A model generated the notes under the pieces. It searched no databases, was not told where the DNA came from, and saw only the letters and a program-made list of their open reading frames with translations. DNA of 64,000 nt from Mycteria americana (taxonomy: Eukaryota; Chordata; Aves; Ciconiiformes; Ciconiidae), in assembly GCF_035582795.1 (NCBI RefSeq), contig NW_027445625.1, forward strand, positions 1,984,001 through 2,048,000, in the 5' to 3' direction. This document shows, piece after piece, positions 34,861 to 46,602 of the stretch (position 1 is its first letter; each line of letters starts with the position of its first letter). Made by a program: the position numbers and the translations under genes.

Positions 34861-35448
34861 TAAGAAAGTATGGTGCTGGGATATCTTAGGTGATTGAGGA
34901 GCAGTAGCTTTGAAAGAAGCTGGACGTGTTGCTCAGGGCTTCAGAGGTTTGGCAAATCCCCAGCAAACCACAGCTTTGTGTTAGAAGGAAAAGGCAGGGA
35001 GGACAAAAAGAGATTCATAAAGCCTGGGAAAGCCCAGGGTCAGAGCGAGGTGGGGAAGCAGCAGGGTGGCCAAAGTCTGCAGGAGAACTGCTGCAGGCGT
35101 GGGAGAGCATGGGCCAGCCTGTGGTGGGGATGAGGGAGGGCCTTGGTGGGGCTGGGACGTCCCCACCACAACCAAGATCTCTGTCCTCTCAGCTCTCAAT
35201 GCTGTCACTGCCACCAAGAGCCATGAGGGGACACCATTGCCTTACAGCCCCATGGCCTGGTTGCCTCCTCATCCCCCACAGAGTTCAGGCAGTCCGAGGG
35301 TCGTCCTGCACTCGTCATCGCACACCCCCACATCGCACTGCTCCATGAAGAGCCCTGAGCAACGCATGAGGAGCAGGATCTCCCTTCCACGTCCCAGGGA
35401 TGGGAGCTTGCCCGTCCTTCTTGATGAGACACACCAAGGGCTCACGTA
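34861..35448. other. No gene recognised
   Basis: Unclassified sequence between a CR1 and a solo LTR. No convincing coding frame. Confidence 0.4.
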
Positions 35449-36040
35449 TGTCCTGGTTTTGGCTGGGATAGAGTTAATCTTCTTCCTAGTAGCTCCTATA
35501 GTGCTGTATTTTGGATTTTAGTATGAGAATAATGTTGATAACACGCTGATGTTTTAGGTGTTGCTAAGCGGTGTTTACACTGGTCAAGGACTTTTCAGCT
35601 CCCCATGCTCTGCTGGGTGCACAAGAAACTGGGAGGGGGCACAGCCAGGACAGTTGATCCAAACCGACCGAAGGGCTATTCCATACCATATGACGTCATG
35701 CTCAGTATAGAAACTGGGGGGCGTTGGCCGGGGAGTGGCGATCGCTGCTCAGGACTGGCTGGGCGTCGGTCGGTGGGTGGTGAGTGGTTGCATCACTTAT
35801 TTTTTTTTTCCCCGGGTTCTGTTCCTCTCTCTCTCTTTTGATGTTTGCCTTTTCATTACAATTTATTATTATTATTGATATATATACTTTTTCTTTCTCC
35901 CAATTATTGAACTGCGCTTGTCTCGACCCACGAGTTTTCCTCGTTTTGCCCTTCCGATTCTCTCCCCCATCCCACCGGGGAGGGAGGGTGAGCGAGCGGC
36001 TGGGTGGTGCTTAGCTGCCGACTGGGGCTCAACCGTGACA
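35449..36040 (+). mobile_element. Solo LTR of an ERV (fossil)
   Basis: Full-length LTR of about 592 bases in plus orientation, TGTCC...GACA ends, same family as 18011-18578 and 23511-24073. The TTATTATTATT run inside is typical of this LTR family. No clear target duplication. Confidence 0.88.
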
Positions 36041-36215
36041 AAGTGACATCAGAGCCACCTGCATGGTGCCTTTGTCACCTGTAACCAGTGCTGACCCCTT
36101 TGCAGTCCAAGGCAGCCCCCAGGGAGGGGTACCGCCGCCCGTGCTTCCCTTCATGGCTTCATCGGTGATGGCCCTCAGGGGGCCACTGACACCCTCAGAA
36201 CCTTGGAGATTTTAA

Positions 36216-36394
36216 TCAAATTTTAAACACTTCTTCAGCAGCTTGTTCAATCTTCCTTCGGTACCTGCAGTTCAGGAACTTGGCATCAGAGGGCTCAGGG
36301 AAATGCAAATGCCCGAACACGCCATGGCTCTCTGCAGCTTCCTTTAATTCCTCCATTCTTCTGCGGTTCATGAGAGAGATGTCAGGAGTAGAGT
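36216..36394 (-). CDS. Candidate terminal coding exon, unknown gene
   Basis: Minus strand: acceptor TCTTTTAG ending at 36395, then an open frame of 58 codons plus a split first codon, ending at TGA (36218-36216). The encoded peptide is complex and charged (contains MNRRRMEELKEAAESHG, FPEPSDAKF and RRKIEQAAEEVFKI) and looks like real protein rather than repeat translation. The sequence occurs once in the window. I do not recognise the gene. An upstream candidate exon at 36652-36720 does not join in phase, so an extra exon or gene decay must be assumed. It could be a pseudogene or an exon trapped in the cluster. Confidence 0.4.
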
Positions 36395-36651
36395 CTAAAA
36401 GACAAGATTTGAAGACGAAATAACACTTGAAAAAGGGTTATGCTTTTCCCACTTCTCTTTATTTTCCTGCTGACAGAATAAACAATATCACCAATCTCCA
36501 CTTCATATTGATCCAGAGTCTCTCATGATGAAGTATGAATACGTCGGACAAGCAAGACCCTTTCTGGCAGACGCTGCAGAGACACTCTTCATCCCACCAC
36601 CCCCATCACCCCCCACTCTGCCATTTCTCTGCCTGCTCACCGCAGACTTAC

Positions 36652-36720
36652 ATCACTCATGTTAAAATCGAAGCTTTTCCCACTCCGTTTGGAGCTGAAT
36701 GTCTCAAAATCACTTCCCAT
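36652..36720 (-). CDS. Candidate small coding exon, unknown gene
   Basis: Minus strand: ATG (36720-36718) directly after a CAG, 23 open codons (MGSDFETFSSKRSGKSF...), then a strong GTAAGT donor (GT at 36651-36650). The acceptor tract is weak, and a stop lies four codons upstream in frame, so this would be a first coding exon or an exon beginning at the CAG. Its link to 36216-36394 is inferred from closeness and orientation only. Confidence 0.3.
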
Positions 36721-37779
36721 CTGCTTTCTTTAGAGAATTGGCTGCAGACAGCCACAGCATTTCTCTTCATTAACAAAAACAAAAACACAACTAAAAAGGA
36801 AAAGAGTAGTTCGGGAAAGAATAAATGACATTCCTCAGCTGTCTATCAAGTTCAAGTTGCCTCCATTCAATTCCACTTCTACTTTTGAGGGGAAAATCTT
36901 CCCTGAGGTTAGTAGGAAAGGACCGAGAGAAAGGCGGTGAAGGAGTTGGCCGAAGAGATGGTCAGGCGACAGGAGCAGCAGCTTGAAACTGCCTGAAGCT
37001 CAAAGCAGCACCCGGGTACTTGGGAGGGGTCTGAGTGAATGGAGAGTAACGGGAGGAGGAAACTGGAAGGACACTGGAAAATGCATATGTGCCGAGAGTC
37101 TGCTGAGAAGATGACGGGAGAAATGCTCAGTTTAATCAGGACATGTGGAAATACCTAAAAGATTCGTGAGATTCTCTAGACTCCATTGTGGAGAGAGTAG
37201 TGGTCAAGCAAGTGCTGGGAAGATCAAGGTTTCTTCTCCTGAGAGCAGCACCCGTCCGGGAAAGTTTCATGATGGCAACACAGGAAAACATGATTTCTCT
37301 ACTAAAAGTATTGCAACATTTCAGCTGATGAAAATGTTCCCGCACTATGTAAATGTGGAGAAAATTTCCTCATCTTTGCAGGCCGAGCTCAGTTCCTGAC
37401 CAGAAGCCTCCAGTGCCACTTGAGGAGGTCCTGGTGTGCCTGACAGACTCACCAGGGACTGGTGGTGACCACAAGGGGCCGTGGGAGACCAGGACCCTCC
37501 CATTGAAACTGCAGAGGGAGGGGACACCAGGCATCGGTGCTCCTCCAACTCAATCCACCCTGATTGCCAAAAGTGTTCTTAAAAAAAAAAAAAACCATAA
37601 AAAAGAAAAGAAAAAAACCCAAACGCAAACCAAACAGGCCCTCCTGCCCCACCATAGGACAAATATTTTGAAAGAAATCAAGAGGGAGTATAAGAGCATA
37701 AGGAAGTTTAAAATATGGAAAGTGCAATAATAGCTATCTTTTGCTTTATGTTTTTATATTTTTTTTTTTTCTATTTGCT
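36721..37779. other. No gene recognised
   Basis: Single-copy sequence within the window. A-rich runs at 37580-37612 and a T-rich run near 37758-37770. An 84-codon open frame on + at 37145-37399 has no recognisable family and no visible splice or promoter support. Confidence 0.35.
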
Positions 37780-39130
37780 TAGTTTCCAGTTCACCACGTC
37801 CCTCCAAGCCCAACCAGCCCATCATTCCTATACCCATCAACTTAGTCAACCATGCAGAATGCACTGTCCTAACTCGTGATCCCAGAGGACGTGCTAAGGG
37901 ACACACTCTCAACCAAACTGGGGCTAAGCAGCCTTTAGTTCCCCAGCTCATCTTCTGGGATTTCCTGAAACATGCTCGCAATATTTGCTTTTCGTCAGTC
38001 TTCAGAAAGTTCCCCTGATCTCCCTGACCTTTCAGAGATGATGATGAGTGACACCACTGTGACACTGGCCTGCTCTCTCATCACCCGTGGAGGCAGCCCC
38101 TCTGGTGCCCTCGACCGTTCAGGGCTGAGTTTGCTCAAGTAACCCCTGACCTGACCCCCTTCCACTGCTGGTTGTTGTCCTTGGGTTCTGCCACCAGGTA
38201 CAAAGGCCTTGAAGACCTTGCTGGGAAAGACTGAGACCAAGAGGACGCAGAGGATGTCAGACCTCTCTGCATCTACTCTCCCTGAATTCAGAAGTGGCCC
38301 CGCATTATCCGTGTTTATTTTTTTACTCTTACTGAAGTAGCAGCACCTTAATGGTCCCCTTGGACTCCCTTGCAAGGGTCATCTCTAGGGAAGCTGTGGG
38401 GTTCCTAAAGCCATTCCTATTTCTGAATTCCTCCACCTGAAGTGAGTCTCTGCATCCACCTCCTGGATGCTTCCATTAACCATGGAGCTTCCTGATGAGT
38501 TCCCTCTTCACCCAAGCTGCTCTTGTGAGCTATGCACTCACCACTGCTCTTCCTGGGTGATTCTGTCATTAAAGACAAGCTGTACTGAGTTGTGCTGCCC
38601 TTCACTGCTGCCCACGGGATCGCCATTAAACCCCCCCTGAATAGGCCCAAGTCTTCCCCTCTGAGGTCTGACACCTGCACTCTGCTCCTCTCCTTCCTCA
38701 TTCTGCTCAGGAGCTGGACCCCCCTCTTTCATGGTCACCACAGCCAAGGATGACACTGGTTTTCACATCCCTGACCAGCACTTCATGGTTTGCAGGGACC
38801 TGATGCAGGTGAGCATCATCTATGTTGATGCAGCTGGTGACTTTCCTAAGAAATTGCTCCCACCTCCTCCACAAACCCCTTGGTCTATTTTGACAGTGCT
38901 GGGTTCCCCCTCCAATGAACATCAGGGCAATTAACGTCCCCAGAAAGAGCCCCAGCTCACTCATCTGGAGACTTCCTTGACTTGCTTAAATAAGATCTTG
39001 TCCACCTCCTGCCCTTGATTGCAGGTTCTTGATCTCCCACCACCAGGTCGCCCTAACTGGCCCCTCCTCTGATCCTCACCCACAAGGGCTCACCCAACCT
39101 CCTGACTCTCCCAGCAAGGAGCTCCATACA
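37780..39130 (-). mobile_element. Old CR1 LINE, antisense, 5' ORF2 part
   Basis: 37931-38060 is the complement of 17220-17340 (old CR1 RT region), and 38700-38950 is the complement of the CR1 endonuclease end ('catggtcaccacagccaagg' is the complement of a SDHEM-type region). This old element on the minus strand runs from endonuclease to early RT. Degraded. Confidence 0.7.
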
Positions 39131-39269
39131 TCCAAGCAGCTCCTTCACACAGAAAGTCTTCCTCTTCTGATGCTCCCAGCCTGTGTCTCGTGAAGAACCT
39201 TTATCCATCCATTGCAGCACACGAGCTGTGTGAGGCGTCCCCCTGTGCCTCAGAAGTTGTTCCATCAAT

Positions 39270-39710
39270 GTCACAGCTTGTGACAGACCATGGGGGTTCA
39301 GCTCCTCCTGTCTTTTCCCAGGCAGAGGACAGTGTTGCACACCTGGGCTGCAGCCCCTGAGCTGTGGCTCCAGGGCCATGCTCAGACTTGTCATGGTGAA
39401 CAGTGGTACCAAGCACCCAAGAGTCCTTGTACACAAAAGCTTTGCTTCATGGCAGAGACATGCTGGAGCGGAAGGCAGATGGTGTTGTAAGAAAGAAATG
39501 AGGGGCTCGAGAAGAGAGCAATCCCTGCTGTGCCCAAGGTCAGAGAGAAACAGGGCTGGGCTGTGCAGCCCTGGCAGGAGAGGGCATTGCTGTGGGGGGG
39601 GTCTCTGGAGCCCTGCAGTGCCTTTGGTGGAGAGAAGCACTGATCTCCTGGAAGGACAAGGTGCTGCTGAAAGTGTCCTTGGGTGGGGACATCCTGTGAT
39701 CCAGGCACAC
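39270..39710 (+). repeat. Inverted repeat partner of 47806-48260
   Basis: The plus strand here matches the minus strand of 47806-48260 over about 440 bases ('gcagccctggcaggagagggc' region and 'aaggacaaggtgctgctga'). Nature unknown; it lies just upstream of the second OR unit copy. Confidence 0.75.
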
Positions 39711-40789
39711 TCTAAATTCCTTGGACTCTTTGAAGACCTTATCTTCAAGAGGGTAAGTCAAGTATGGGGGAGAAGAGAACCAGCAGAAGCTGAGAATGTA
39801 GGCCCACAAGTGCAGACCCCAGTGCAATGTGCTTCTTATTCATGCAGTGCCTTGCATCTCTGGATAGAGATGGGACAGAGCTGGCCTCACGGCAGGGGTG
39901 GGAATCAGTCACTTTCACCCAAGCACCGAATTCATCTGAGATGCCACCTGGGGTGTCTGTCACGCACCCGCTCTGGGTGGACATGGCTTTCCTGTAGGTC
40001 CTGTGCTGTCCCTGCCAGCCACAGGCAGTTTGGGTGGAGAGCCTTGGCCTCTCGCATGGCACTACAGGCCTGTATTTGGGCATTCAATGAGCAGCTGCCC
40101 TGCGTTAGGTTAGGCTAGGTGGGGATGTGTGAGACAGCTCTCGTTACAGACAAGGGACAGCTAGTAAATGCAGCTAAAGGAGGGGAGAAAGAGAAAGACT
40201 TCACTCTCCCTCTGCCCCATAACTGCATTAGTCAGGTGAACACCTCTAGAGGTGGCCCTGAACAGCGTGGGTAGGGACAGGTGGTGATGTCCTAAATGTG
40301 GGCAATTGCCGTCATTTCAGCGGGCTTCCTCACCAGGCTGCAGGATGATGCCCCCAGATGTTTCCCACACCAGGTGTTTGTGTGTGAACTCCTGGTCTCC
40401 ATCTCCATCACTGACCATGGGACCATAGACAAGGGGTGCAGGTGCCTGTTTTTAACAGGCGCCATTACTGAAGCAGGAGGCATCTCACCTCCTGTGGGTT
40501 TGTGGCAGGCATGGGAGGGAGCTGAGGTCCCTTCCAGCCCCAGGACTGCAAATGCAGGATGAGATGCCTCCATGGACGCAGCTGTTTCCCTTCCCTGCGC
40601 ATGGGCAAAGGACATCCCTCCCTGCCAGTGTCCAGGTGTCCTCTCTAATGCTGGGACAAGGAAGGGCGATTCTCAGACCTACGTGTGTCTCTGAGAGGAG
40701 AAAGGGCACTGCTGGAAAGAAACGCCTCTGCAGAGGTGAGACAGGCAACATGGGTGATTACTTGAGTGTCTTTGCAAGTAGGTTCCTGG

Positions 40790-40911
40790 AGAGCCCCAGG
40801 GCTCAGCAGGGCTCTGGGAAAAGGAGTAGGGCAGAGAGAGACTGAAGGCAGTCTGGAGTGGGAGGACAGAGGAGAGCTCAAAGGGAAGGAATCGTGACAG
40901 CCCCTGACACG
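40790..40911 (+). promoter_or_regulatory. Putative noncoding first exon (short version)
   Basis: Matches the last 120 bases or so of the blocks at 25425-25665 and 15566-15810. Donor GT at 40912-40913 (ACG|GTAAGTC). The nearest acceptor is at 43371, giving an intron of 2460 bases that now holds an LTR fragment. The upstream GC-rich part present in the other three blocks is missing here. Confidence 0.5.
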
Positions 40912-41871
40912 GTAAGTCTCTTGGTGCAGGGCAATGCAGCTGCGGTTCCTGGAAGGCTCTCCTAAAGCTATCACAGCCTACAGCCTCCGAGATCTGTGCG
41001 GAGGAGTGCCAGTGCAGGGGCTCCTGTTAGACAAGTGTGAAGGGGTGAAGGCAGGGTGTGCAGCCAGAGCTGCCCAGGGCATTTCAGAGGGGACTTTTCC
41101 AGAGGAAGATCAAGGCAGGGGGTACCTTACAGGTACAGAGCTTTCCTAAGTCTATGCTTTCCATTTCCTGCTGTTGCAAGGAAATGGGAAAAGGCGCTGC
41201 TGTGTTTGGAGAGGGAGACTGAGAGTCCTGAGCTGCTGCACTGGGAGATCAGTAGGTCTGGTAGGAGCCAAGGAAACTGCTTTCACCCACTCCTCTACCT
41301 CCAGAGAGCACCAGCATCACCTCTGTTGTCCTCATCAGGGTTTGTCTGACCTGCTCCTTACTGCCTGCAAATGGGGAGTTCCTCTCGAGAGTGCCTGAAA
41401 CTGGGAGGTTTCTTCAGGTCAGGGCTGAGCAGACAGTAGTTGGTGCTGGGGTCTGTGATCCCTGACAGGGAAAACCTTGAGGGTAGAGAAACATTTCCCG
41501 GCAGGGATAGCTGCAGGCAGCAGGCACGTGGGCAGAGAGCTATAGGAAACTGCAAGCAGCAATGTCACGGGAGGGAGAATTTGGCAAGCTGCGGGTCATG
41601 CCCTCCAACGCAGCCCCCTTCCTCTGAGCAAGACCCCCGGTCTCGTCTCCCACCCAGCAGAGCCTCTGCCCTCAGGGCTGTGTGGTGCAGGGCAGGAGTT
41701 GCCTCCTCTGCAGCCGGAGCTCTGGCACAGCAGAGCTGCATCTCTCCTGACACGTGGCCACTTCCCTCTGCAGAGCCAAGGGGCTGAGAGCGACTGCCCT
41801 GGGATTTTGCTAGCTGGGAGGTGCTGTGCTCTGCTGGGGAAGGAGAAGGCTTTCCTGATTTTAGGAAAGGG

Positions 41872-42341
41872 GATTTTAGGATGAGAATAATAGTGATAAC
41901 ACGCTGCTTCCCTGCTCTCCAGGTGCACAAAAACCTGGGAGGGGGCACAGCCAGGATAGTTGATCCAAACTGGCCAAAGGGCTATTCCATACCATATGAC
42001 GTCATGCTCAGTACATAAACTGGGGGGAGTTGGCCAGGGGGTAGTGATCACTGCTCGGGGACTGGCTGGGCGTTGGTCGGTGTGTGGTGAGTGGTTGTGT
42101 CACTGTTTTTTTATTTCCCTGGGCTTTTGTTCCTTTCTTGCTCGCTAGTTTTTTTCCTTCTCATTACAATTTATTATTATTAATTTTTGTTGTTGTTGTT
42201 CCAATTCTTAAACTGTTCTTATCTCAACCCACAAGTTTTCTTACTTTTGCTCTTCCGATTCCCTCCCCCATCCCTCTGAGGGGGGAGGGTGAGCGATCGG
42301 CTGTGTGGTACTTAATTGCCGACTGGGGTTCAACCACGACA
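41872..42341 (+). mobile_element. Partial ERV-type LTR (fossil)
   Basis: Same family as 35449-36040, plus orientation; the left part is absent. It lies inside the presumed first intron of the OR at 43394. Confidence 0.8.
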
Positions 42342-42888
42342 CTGCTCTTGGGGTCCCTGGCAATAAGAGTGGTGGTGTGGCACAAGGGGTGGGGGTGTTG
42401 GGTGCCTGCTCTGACGCTGCCCTGGAGGGCGCTGCCCTGGAGGTGTTTCCGTGGGACCAAGGTGTCCAAGGCCTCTCTTCATTTTCCAGGCTCGAGACAC
42501 TGCAGTCAGTGGCTGGGCAATGAGACACTGCTTCCCTTAGCAGACATCACCTTAAGACACCAGGTTCTGCTGGACAGGGAGTGCTGGGGGGCTGTGAGCA
42601 TCAGCCCAGAAGGGCATTGCTCTCCTGTAGGACCTTGGAGATGTCCGAGAGCACCTGATCTGCCCATGTGGATCAGCATCCTTGTCCTGGCCTCTTCATC
42701 CTGCGTGGCATAGCTGTGCTAGAAAGGAGAGGTGTTTTGAAATCTGCACCTTGAAAAGATCCCCTCTGCTCCCAGTCCAGTCCAGTTGCTTTTTCAGAAC
42801 AACCTCTGTGTGTAGTCCTCCTCCAGCAGAGAGCGGTGCAAGCACAGAGCAGCTGGGCACCAGGCTGATGGACAGAGCAGCCGCCTGG
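42342..42888. other. No gene recognised
   Basis: Unclassified sequence between the LTR fragment and the start of the segmental duplication match. Open frames run across the LTR boundary and are not gene-like. Confidence 0.35.
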
Positions 42889-43346
42889 ATGGGAGCACTG
42901 ACGCAGCTTTACACTGAGAGCAACGGGGCAACGGAGGAATTTGACCCTTTCCAAGAACATTTCCCAGGTGGGATGGGGGTCTCTGAATACTAACACACAG
43001 TGTAACGAGACACATGTGCTGCACCTCATCTCCCACCTTCCTCTGTGGAAGAAAGCGTCCTTCTGAGCTTTTTACCCTCTGCTATAGTGCAGCCCAGGGA
43101 TCCCCTCCCCAGGACCCCTCCCTCCAAACACACTGGGTGTTGCTGCCTCCATGTGTCATGGCTGTAAAGCAGGGCTGACCCTTAAGGAGCCCATGGGTAG
43201 AGGGCACTGCTCTGCACAGCACACTCAGCCACCACAAACCAGAGCTGAAGCCTTGGAGATGCACAACAGTCCCCCAGGAAAGAGAAGCACCCTTAGGTAT
43301 TTCACAGTGAAGGAATGGAATTTTGCTCAGAGAGGCTTGTCTGAAT

Positions 43347-43371
43347 TTTTCTCTTTTATCTCCTTTGGCAG
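43347..43371 (+). other. Splice acceptor before OR at 43394
   Basis: Pyrimidine tract ending TTTGGCAG at 43371, 22 bases before the ATG. Confidence 0.68.
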
Positions 43372-43393
43372 TTTCCATGCCCAGAACAGGCAG

Positions 43394-44332
43394 ATGTCCA
43401 ATGGCAGCTCCATCAATGAGTTCGTCCTCCTGGCATTCACAGACACACGGGAGCTGCAGCTCTTGCACTTCTGGCTCTTCCTGGGCATCTACCTGGCTGC
43501 CCTCCTGGGCAATGGCCTCATCATTGCCGCCGTAGCCTTCGACCGCCGCCTCCACACCCCCATGTACTTCTTCCTGCTCAACCTCTCCCTCCTCGACCTG
43601 GGCTCCATCTCCACCACTCTCCCCAAAGCCATGGCCAATTCCCTGTGGGACACCAGGGCCATCTCCTACTTGGGATGTGCTGCACAGGTCTTTTTCTTTG
43701 TCTTCTTGATTGGAGGAGAGTATTGTCTTCTCACTGTCATGGCCTACGACCGCTACGTTGCCATCTGCAAACCCCTGCACTACGGGACCCTCCTGGGCAG
43801 CAGAGCTTGTGTCCGCATGGCAGCAGCTGCCTGGGGCAGTGGGTTTCTCAATTCCCTCCTGCACCCTGCCAATACATTTTCACTACCACTCTGCCAAGGT
43901 AAAGTCCTTGACCAGTTCTTCTGTGAAGTCCCTGAGATTCTTAATGTCTCTTGCTCAGACTCAGGCTACCTCAGGGAAGTTGGGCTTATTGTGGTTAGTG
44001 CCTGTTTAGTCTTTGGATGTTTTGTTTTCATTGTGCTGTCCTATGTGCAGATCTTCAGGGCCGTGCTGAGGATCCCCTCTGAGCAGGGACGGCACAAAGC
44101 CTTTTCCACGTGCCTCCCTCACATGGCCGTGGTCTCCCTGTTTGTCAGCACTTTAATGTTTGCCTACCTGAAGCCCCGCTCCATCTCCTCCCCATCCCTG
44201 GACCTGGTTGTGTCAGTTCTGTACTCGGTGGTGCCTCCAGCAGTGAACCCTCTCATCTACAGCATGAGGAACCAGGAGCTCAAGGATGCCCTATGGAAAC
44301 TGGCCCAAGGGACGCTGTTTCACCGACAATAA
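43394..44332 (+). CDS. Olfactory receptor, OR14-like (gamma-c type)
   Basis: 312-residue seven-transmembrane odorant receptor, the duplicate of the OR at 509-1444. Marks: sequon N3-G-S, GN at 39-40, PMYFF at 56-60, C95/C177, MAYDRY at 116-121, NPLIY at 285-289. The frame is open upstream to 43151, but the ATG at 43394 follows the acceptor. It carries one extra codon in EL2 (DSGYLRE against DAYLRE), a second sequon N184-V-S in EL2 and F49 in place of the usual Cys at the end of TM1. DNA encoding residues about 153-192 differs from the left duplicate by roughly 20%, while upstream DNA differs by about 4%. Intact and probably functional, with possibly changed ligand range. Confidence 0.93.
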   Translation: MSNGSSINEFVLLAFTDTRELQLLHFWLFLGIYLAALLGNGLIIAAVAFDRRLHTPMYFFLLNLSLLDLGSISTTLPKAMANSLWDTRAISYLGCAAQVFFFVFLIGGEYCLLTVMAYDRYVAICKPLHYGTLLGSRACVRMAAAAWGSGFLNSLLHPANTFSLPLCQGKVLDQFFCEVPEILNVSCSDSGYLREVGLIVVSACLVFGCFVFIVLSYVQIFRAVLRIPSEQGRHKAFSTCLPHMAVVSLFVSTLMFAYLKPRSISSPSLDLVVSVLYSVVPPAVNPLIYSMRNQELKDALWKLAQGTLFHRQ

Positions 44333-45905
44333 CCTGCCTTCATTTCTCTGCACATTTCCCAGAACTTCTCTTAGGCCAGGAGTCTGCTTTTCCCTCTTGT
44401 GATAATCCTGCTTATAGATAATTTTCTGTGTTTATTCTCCATGCCCTGAGGTTTGATCCTGTTGTGTCTGACCCTTGCACAACACTGTGTGAAATGTGGG
44501 ATGCCCAATAGCAGCTCTTGAATAAAAACGCATCTCCCAGGTGCAGTGCCTGAAGGCTGGGCTTGTCCTCCAAAGTTGCTGCCAGGAAAATGGCTGAGGA
44601 ATTGGTCTTTAAAAGAGTCTGTTCTCCATGTGTTCTCATTGGTTTGGGACTTAAGCTCATGATACCATTGAGTTCCACAGGACCAAATGTTCTGGATTTA
44701 AAAGCACTCTTCTTGGTGTCTAGTGGCCGGGGACACACTCCATGAGCTCCCCATTATCTCCTTAGGTTTCTTCATGTAAGACAGGACTGATAGCATATAC
44801 AAGTCTCAAAAATTAATTTGGAGGGGTGAGGAGCAGAGAGGCTGGGGACTCATCACGTGCCCTGGGTTTGGAATGAATGGAGAATTAGAAGGTGGAACAC
44901 CTTCTGTTAAGTCCACCAAAGTGGAGCACTAAATCAATTTACCCATGAACAAGGACTCTGCAGTGCCATGGGAGTCAGTGGGGACTCAGCAGGCAGAGGG
45001 ATGGGGAGACTGGAGAGATGCAGGAGCCCCCTGAGGAACCCCAGCACGAGGACTATTGTGCTGTCCTGGGGAGTGGGGCTGGTGGGAGCAGCAGAGTGGG
45101 CAAATTCAGTCAGGACTGGGGATCACGTACAATATGAATTCAGGAGAGCCAGAGAGTGCCTAGCCTCCATTTCCTCATGCTCTCAGGGCCAGCACTATCC
45201 CTGGGGCTGATGGGAAGACTGAACCCCCCTCTCTGCCCTCCAGAGCTGCTGTGCCCTTCAGAAGGGTGGGGCCACGGGGTGAGGGCCCAGAGCTCTGTAG
45301 CACCTTGCAGTGTGCGCTGCTGTGGGACCAGCCCAGGTTGGGCTGCTCTGCTGGGCTTGGCTGGTGTGAGGGCAAGGATGGTGGTGAGAGCTGGGAAGAG
45401 GCTGGCTGGGCTGGAAAGAGTCCAGGAGAGGAAAACACCAGTGTAGAGCTAAGCTGTGAGAGTGTGCAGGGTGGGCGCACACAGCAGGGTGCTCACAGTA
45501 GACAATCGGGTGTCATCGTGAAGGAATCAAGGAATCCCCAAATCTGCAAAAGAGAGGGGTCCAGTCTGTGCCATGTTCCCAGAACAGCCTGGGAAAGTTG
45601 TCCGGGGAAAACTATCCCAGATGAGTCCCACACTTTAGCCATTTCCGTGTCTGGTCATACACCCCAGCCCTGAGGAGAGACGTTTGCTGCATGGTCACCT
45701 CTGTCCTCCTCTGGGGCTCAGTGCCATGCAACTCCACTGCCATTATTAATAAAAAGGGAACCAGTTTGCTAATGACACTTGTTACACACAAGTCCCATAG
45801 CTCTTGCCACAGCTGGTCTCTCAGCCAAGCCCATTTTTAGACAGCTGCAGCTAGATCAGGTGCTCAATGCCTTGTCTCAAGAAATATTGAAAATGTCCAT
45901 TTGGC
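44333..45905 (+). repeat. OR 3' flank shared by three OR units
   Basis: Corresponds to 1445-3000 and 28258-29870. No coding gene seen. It includes the poly(A) signal at 44521. Confidence 0.72.
44521..44526 (+). terminator. Poly(A) signal AATAAA
   Basis: 189 bases past the stop of the OR at 43394-44332, exactly as in the left duplicate. Confidence 0.65.
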
Positions 45906-45909
45906 TACC

Positions 45910-46110
45910 AACTGGCTTGTTTCCTTGCTCCACTGTTTTATTCTGAAAGTTTCTAAAAAACCCAGCTCTCTCAGCCTCTCCTTGTCCATAATGTGCTCCA
46001 GCACTCAACCATCCTTCTGGCCTCTGCAGGACTCGCTCCAGTCTGTGTAGTGTCTTCCTTGTGCTGTGGAGCCCCACAGTGGACACAGCCGTCCTGATGT
46101 GGTCCTGTGC
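45910..46110 (-). mobile_element. Old CR1 fragment, antisense
   Basis: Counterpart of 29880-30060. Confidence 0.5.
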
Positions 46111-46129
46111 TGGGTTAAACTTGGCCAGC

Positions 46130-46580
46130 AGCCAGGCACCCACCCAGCTGCTCACTCACTCCTGCTGACTCAACAGGACAAAGGGAGAAAATAAATCAGA
46201 AAGCACATGGATCACGATAAAGTAAAGGAGATCTGTTACCAATTACTGTCACGGGCAAAGACGTGTTGACTTGCCGAGGATCAATTTAATTTGTTACCAA
46301 TTAAAAACTATCTGGATTGTGAGAAACAATGACAAAAATATGAAAGACCATTCTCCTCATACTGTCTCCCAGGCTCAAATTCCTCCATTGCTCCCAAGTC
46401 ATCTACTGACCCCAGTCCCAATTGGAGCAGAGGGGATGGTGAAGAGGGGGTTAACAGTCAGTACAGAACATCTCTGCCGCTTCTTCCTCCTCACACTTCT
46501 CCCCTGCTCCAGTGTTGGTCCTCTCCATGGGATCCCACCATATTTGTGATCAAGGTGATGTGTTGTTCAATTCTTTCTGT
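46130..46580. mobile_element. LTR-like ERV fragment (fossil)
   Basis: Counterpart of 30080-30540; partial, family uncertain. Confidence 0.4.
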
Positions 46581-46602
46581 CTTACTTTTCCCCTTTATAC
46601 TC

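Noticed and set aside
37145-37399. 84-codon open frame on +
   Set aside because: Plausible composition, but no promoter, splice signal or family resemblance, and an overlapping open frame on the other strand is equally good.
40100-40118. Short TTAGGTTAGG run as telomeric repeat
   Set aside because: Only two to three imperfect units, unlike the tract at 56779-57190; expected by chance.
42084-42713. 209-codon open frame on +
   Set aside because: Begins inside an LTR fragment and runs into unclassified sequence; low-complexity start, no conserved motif.
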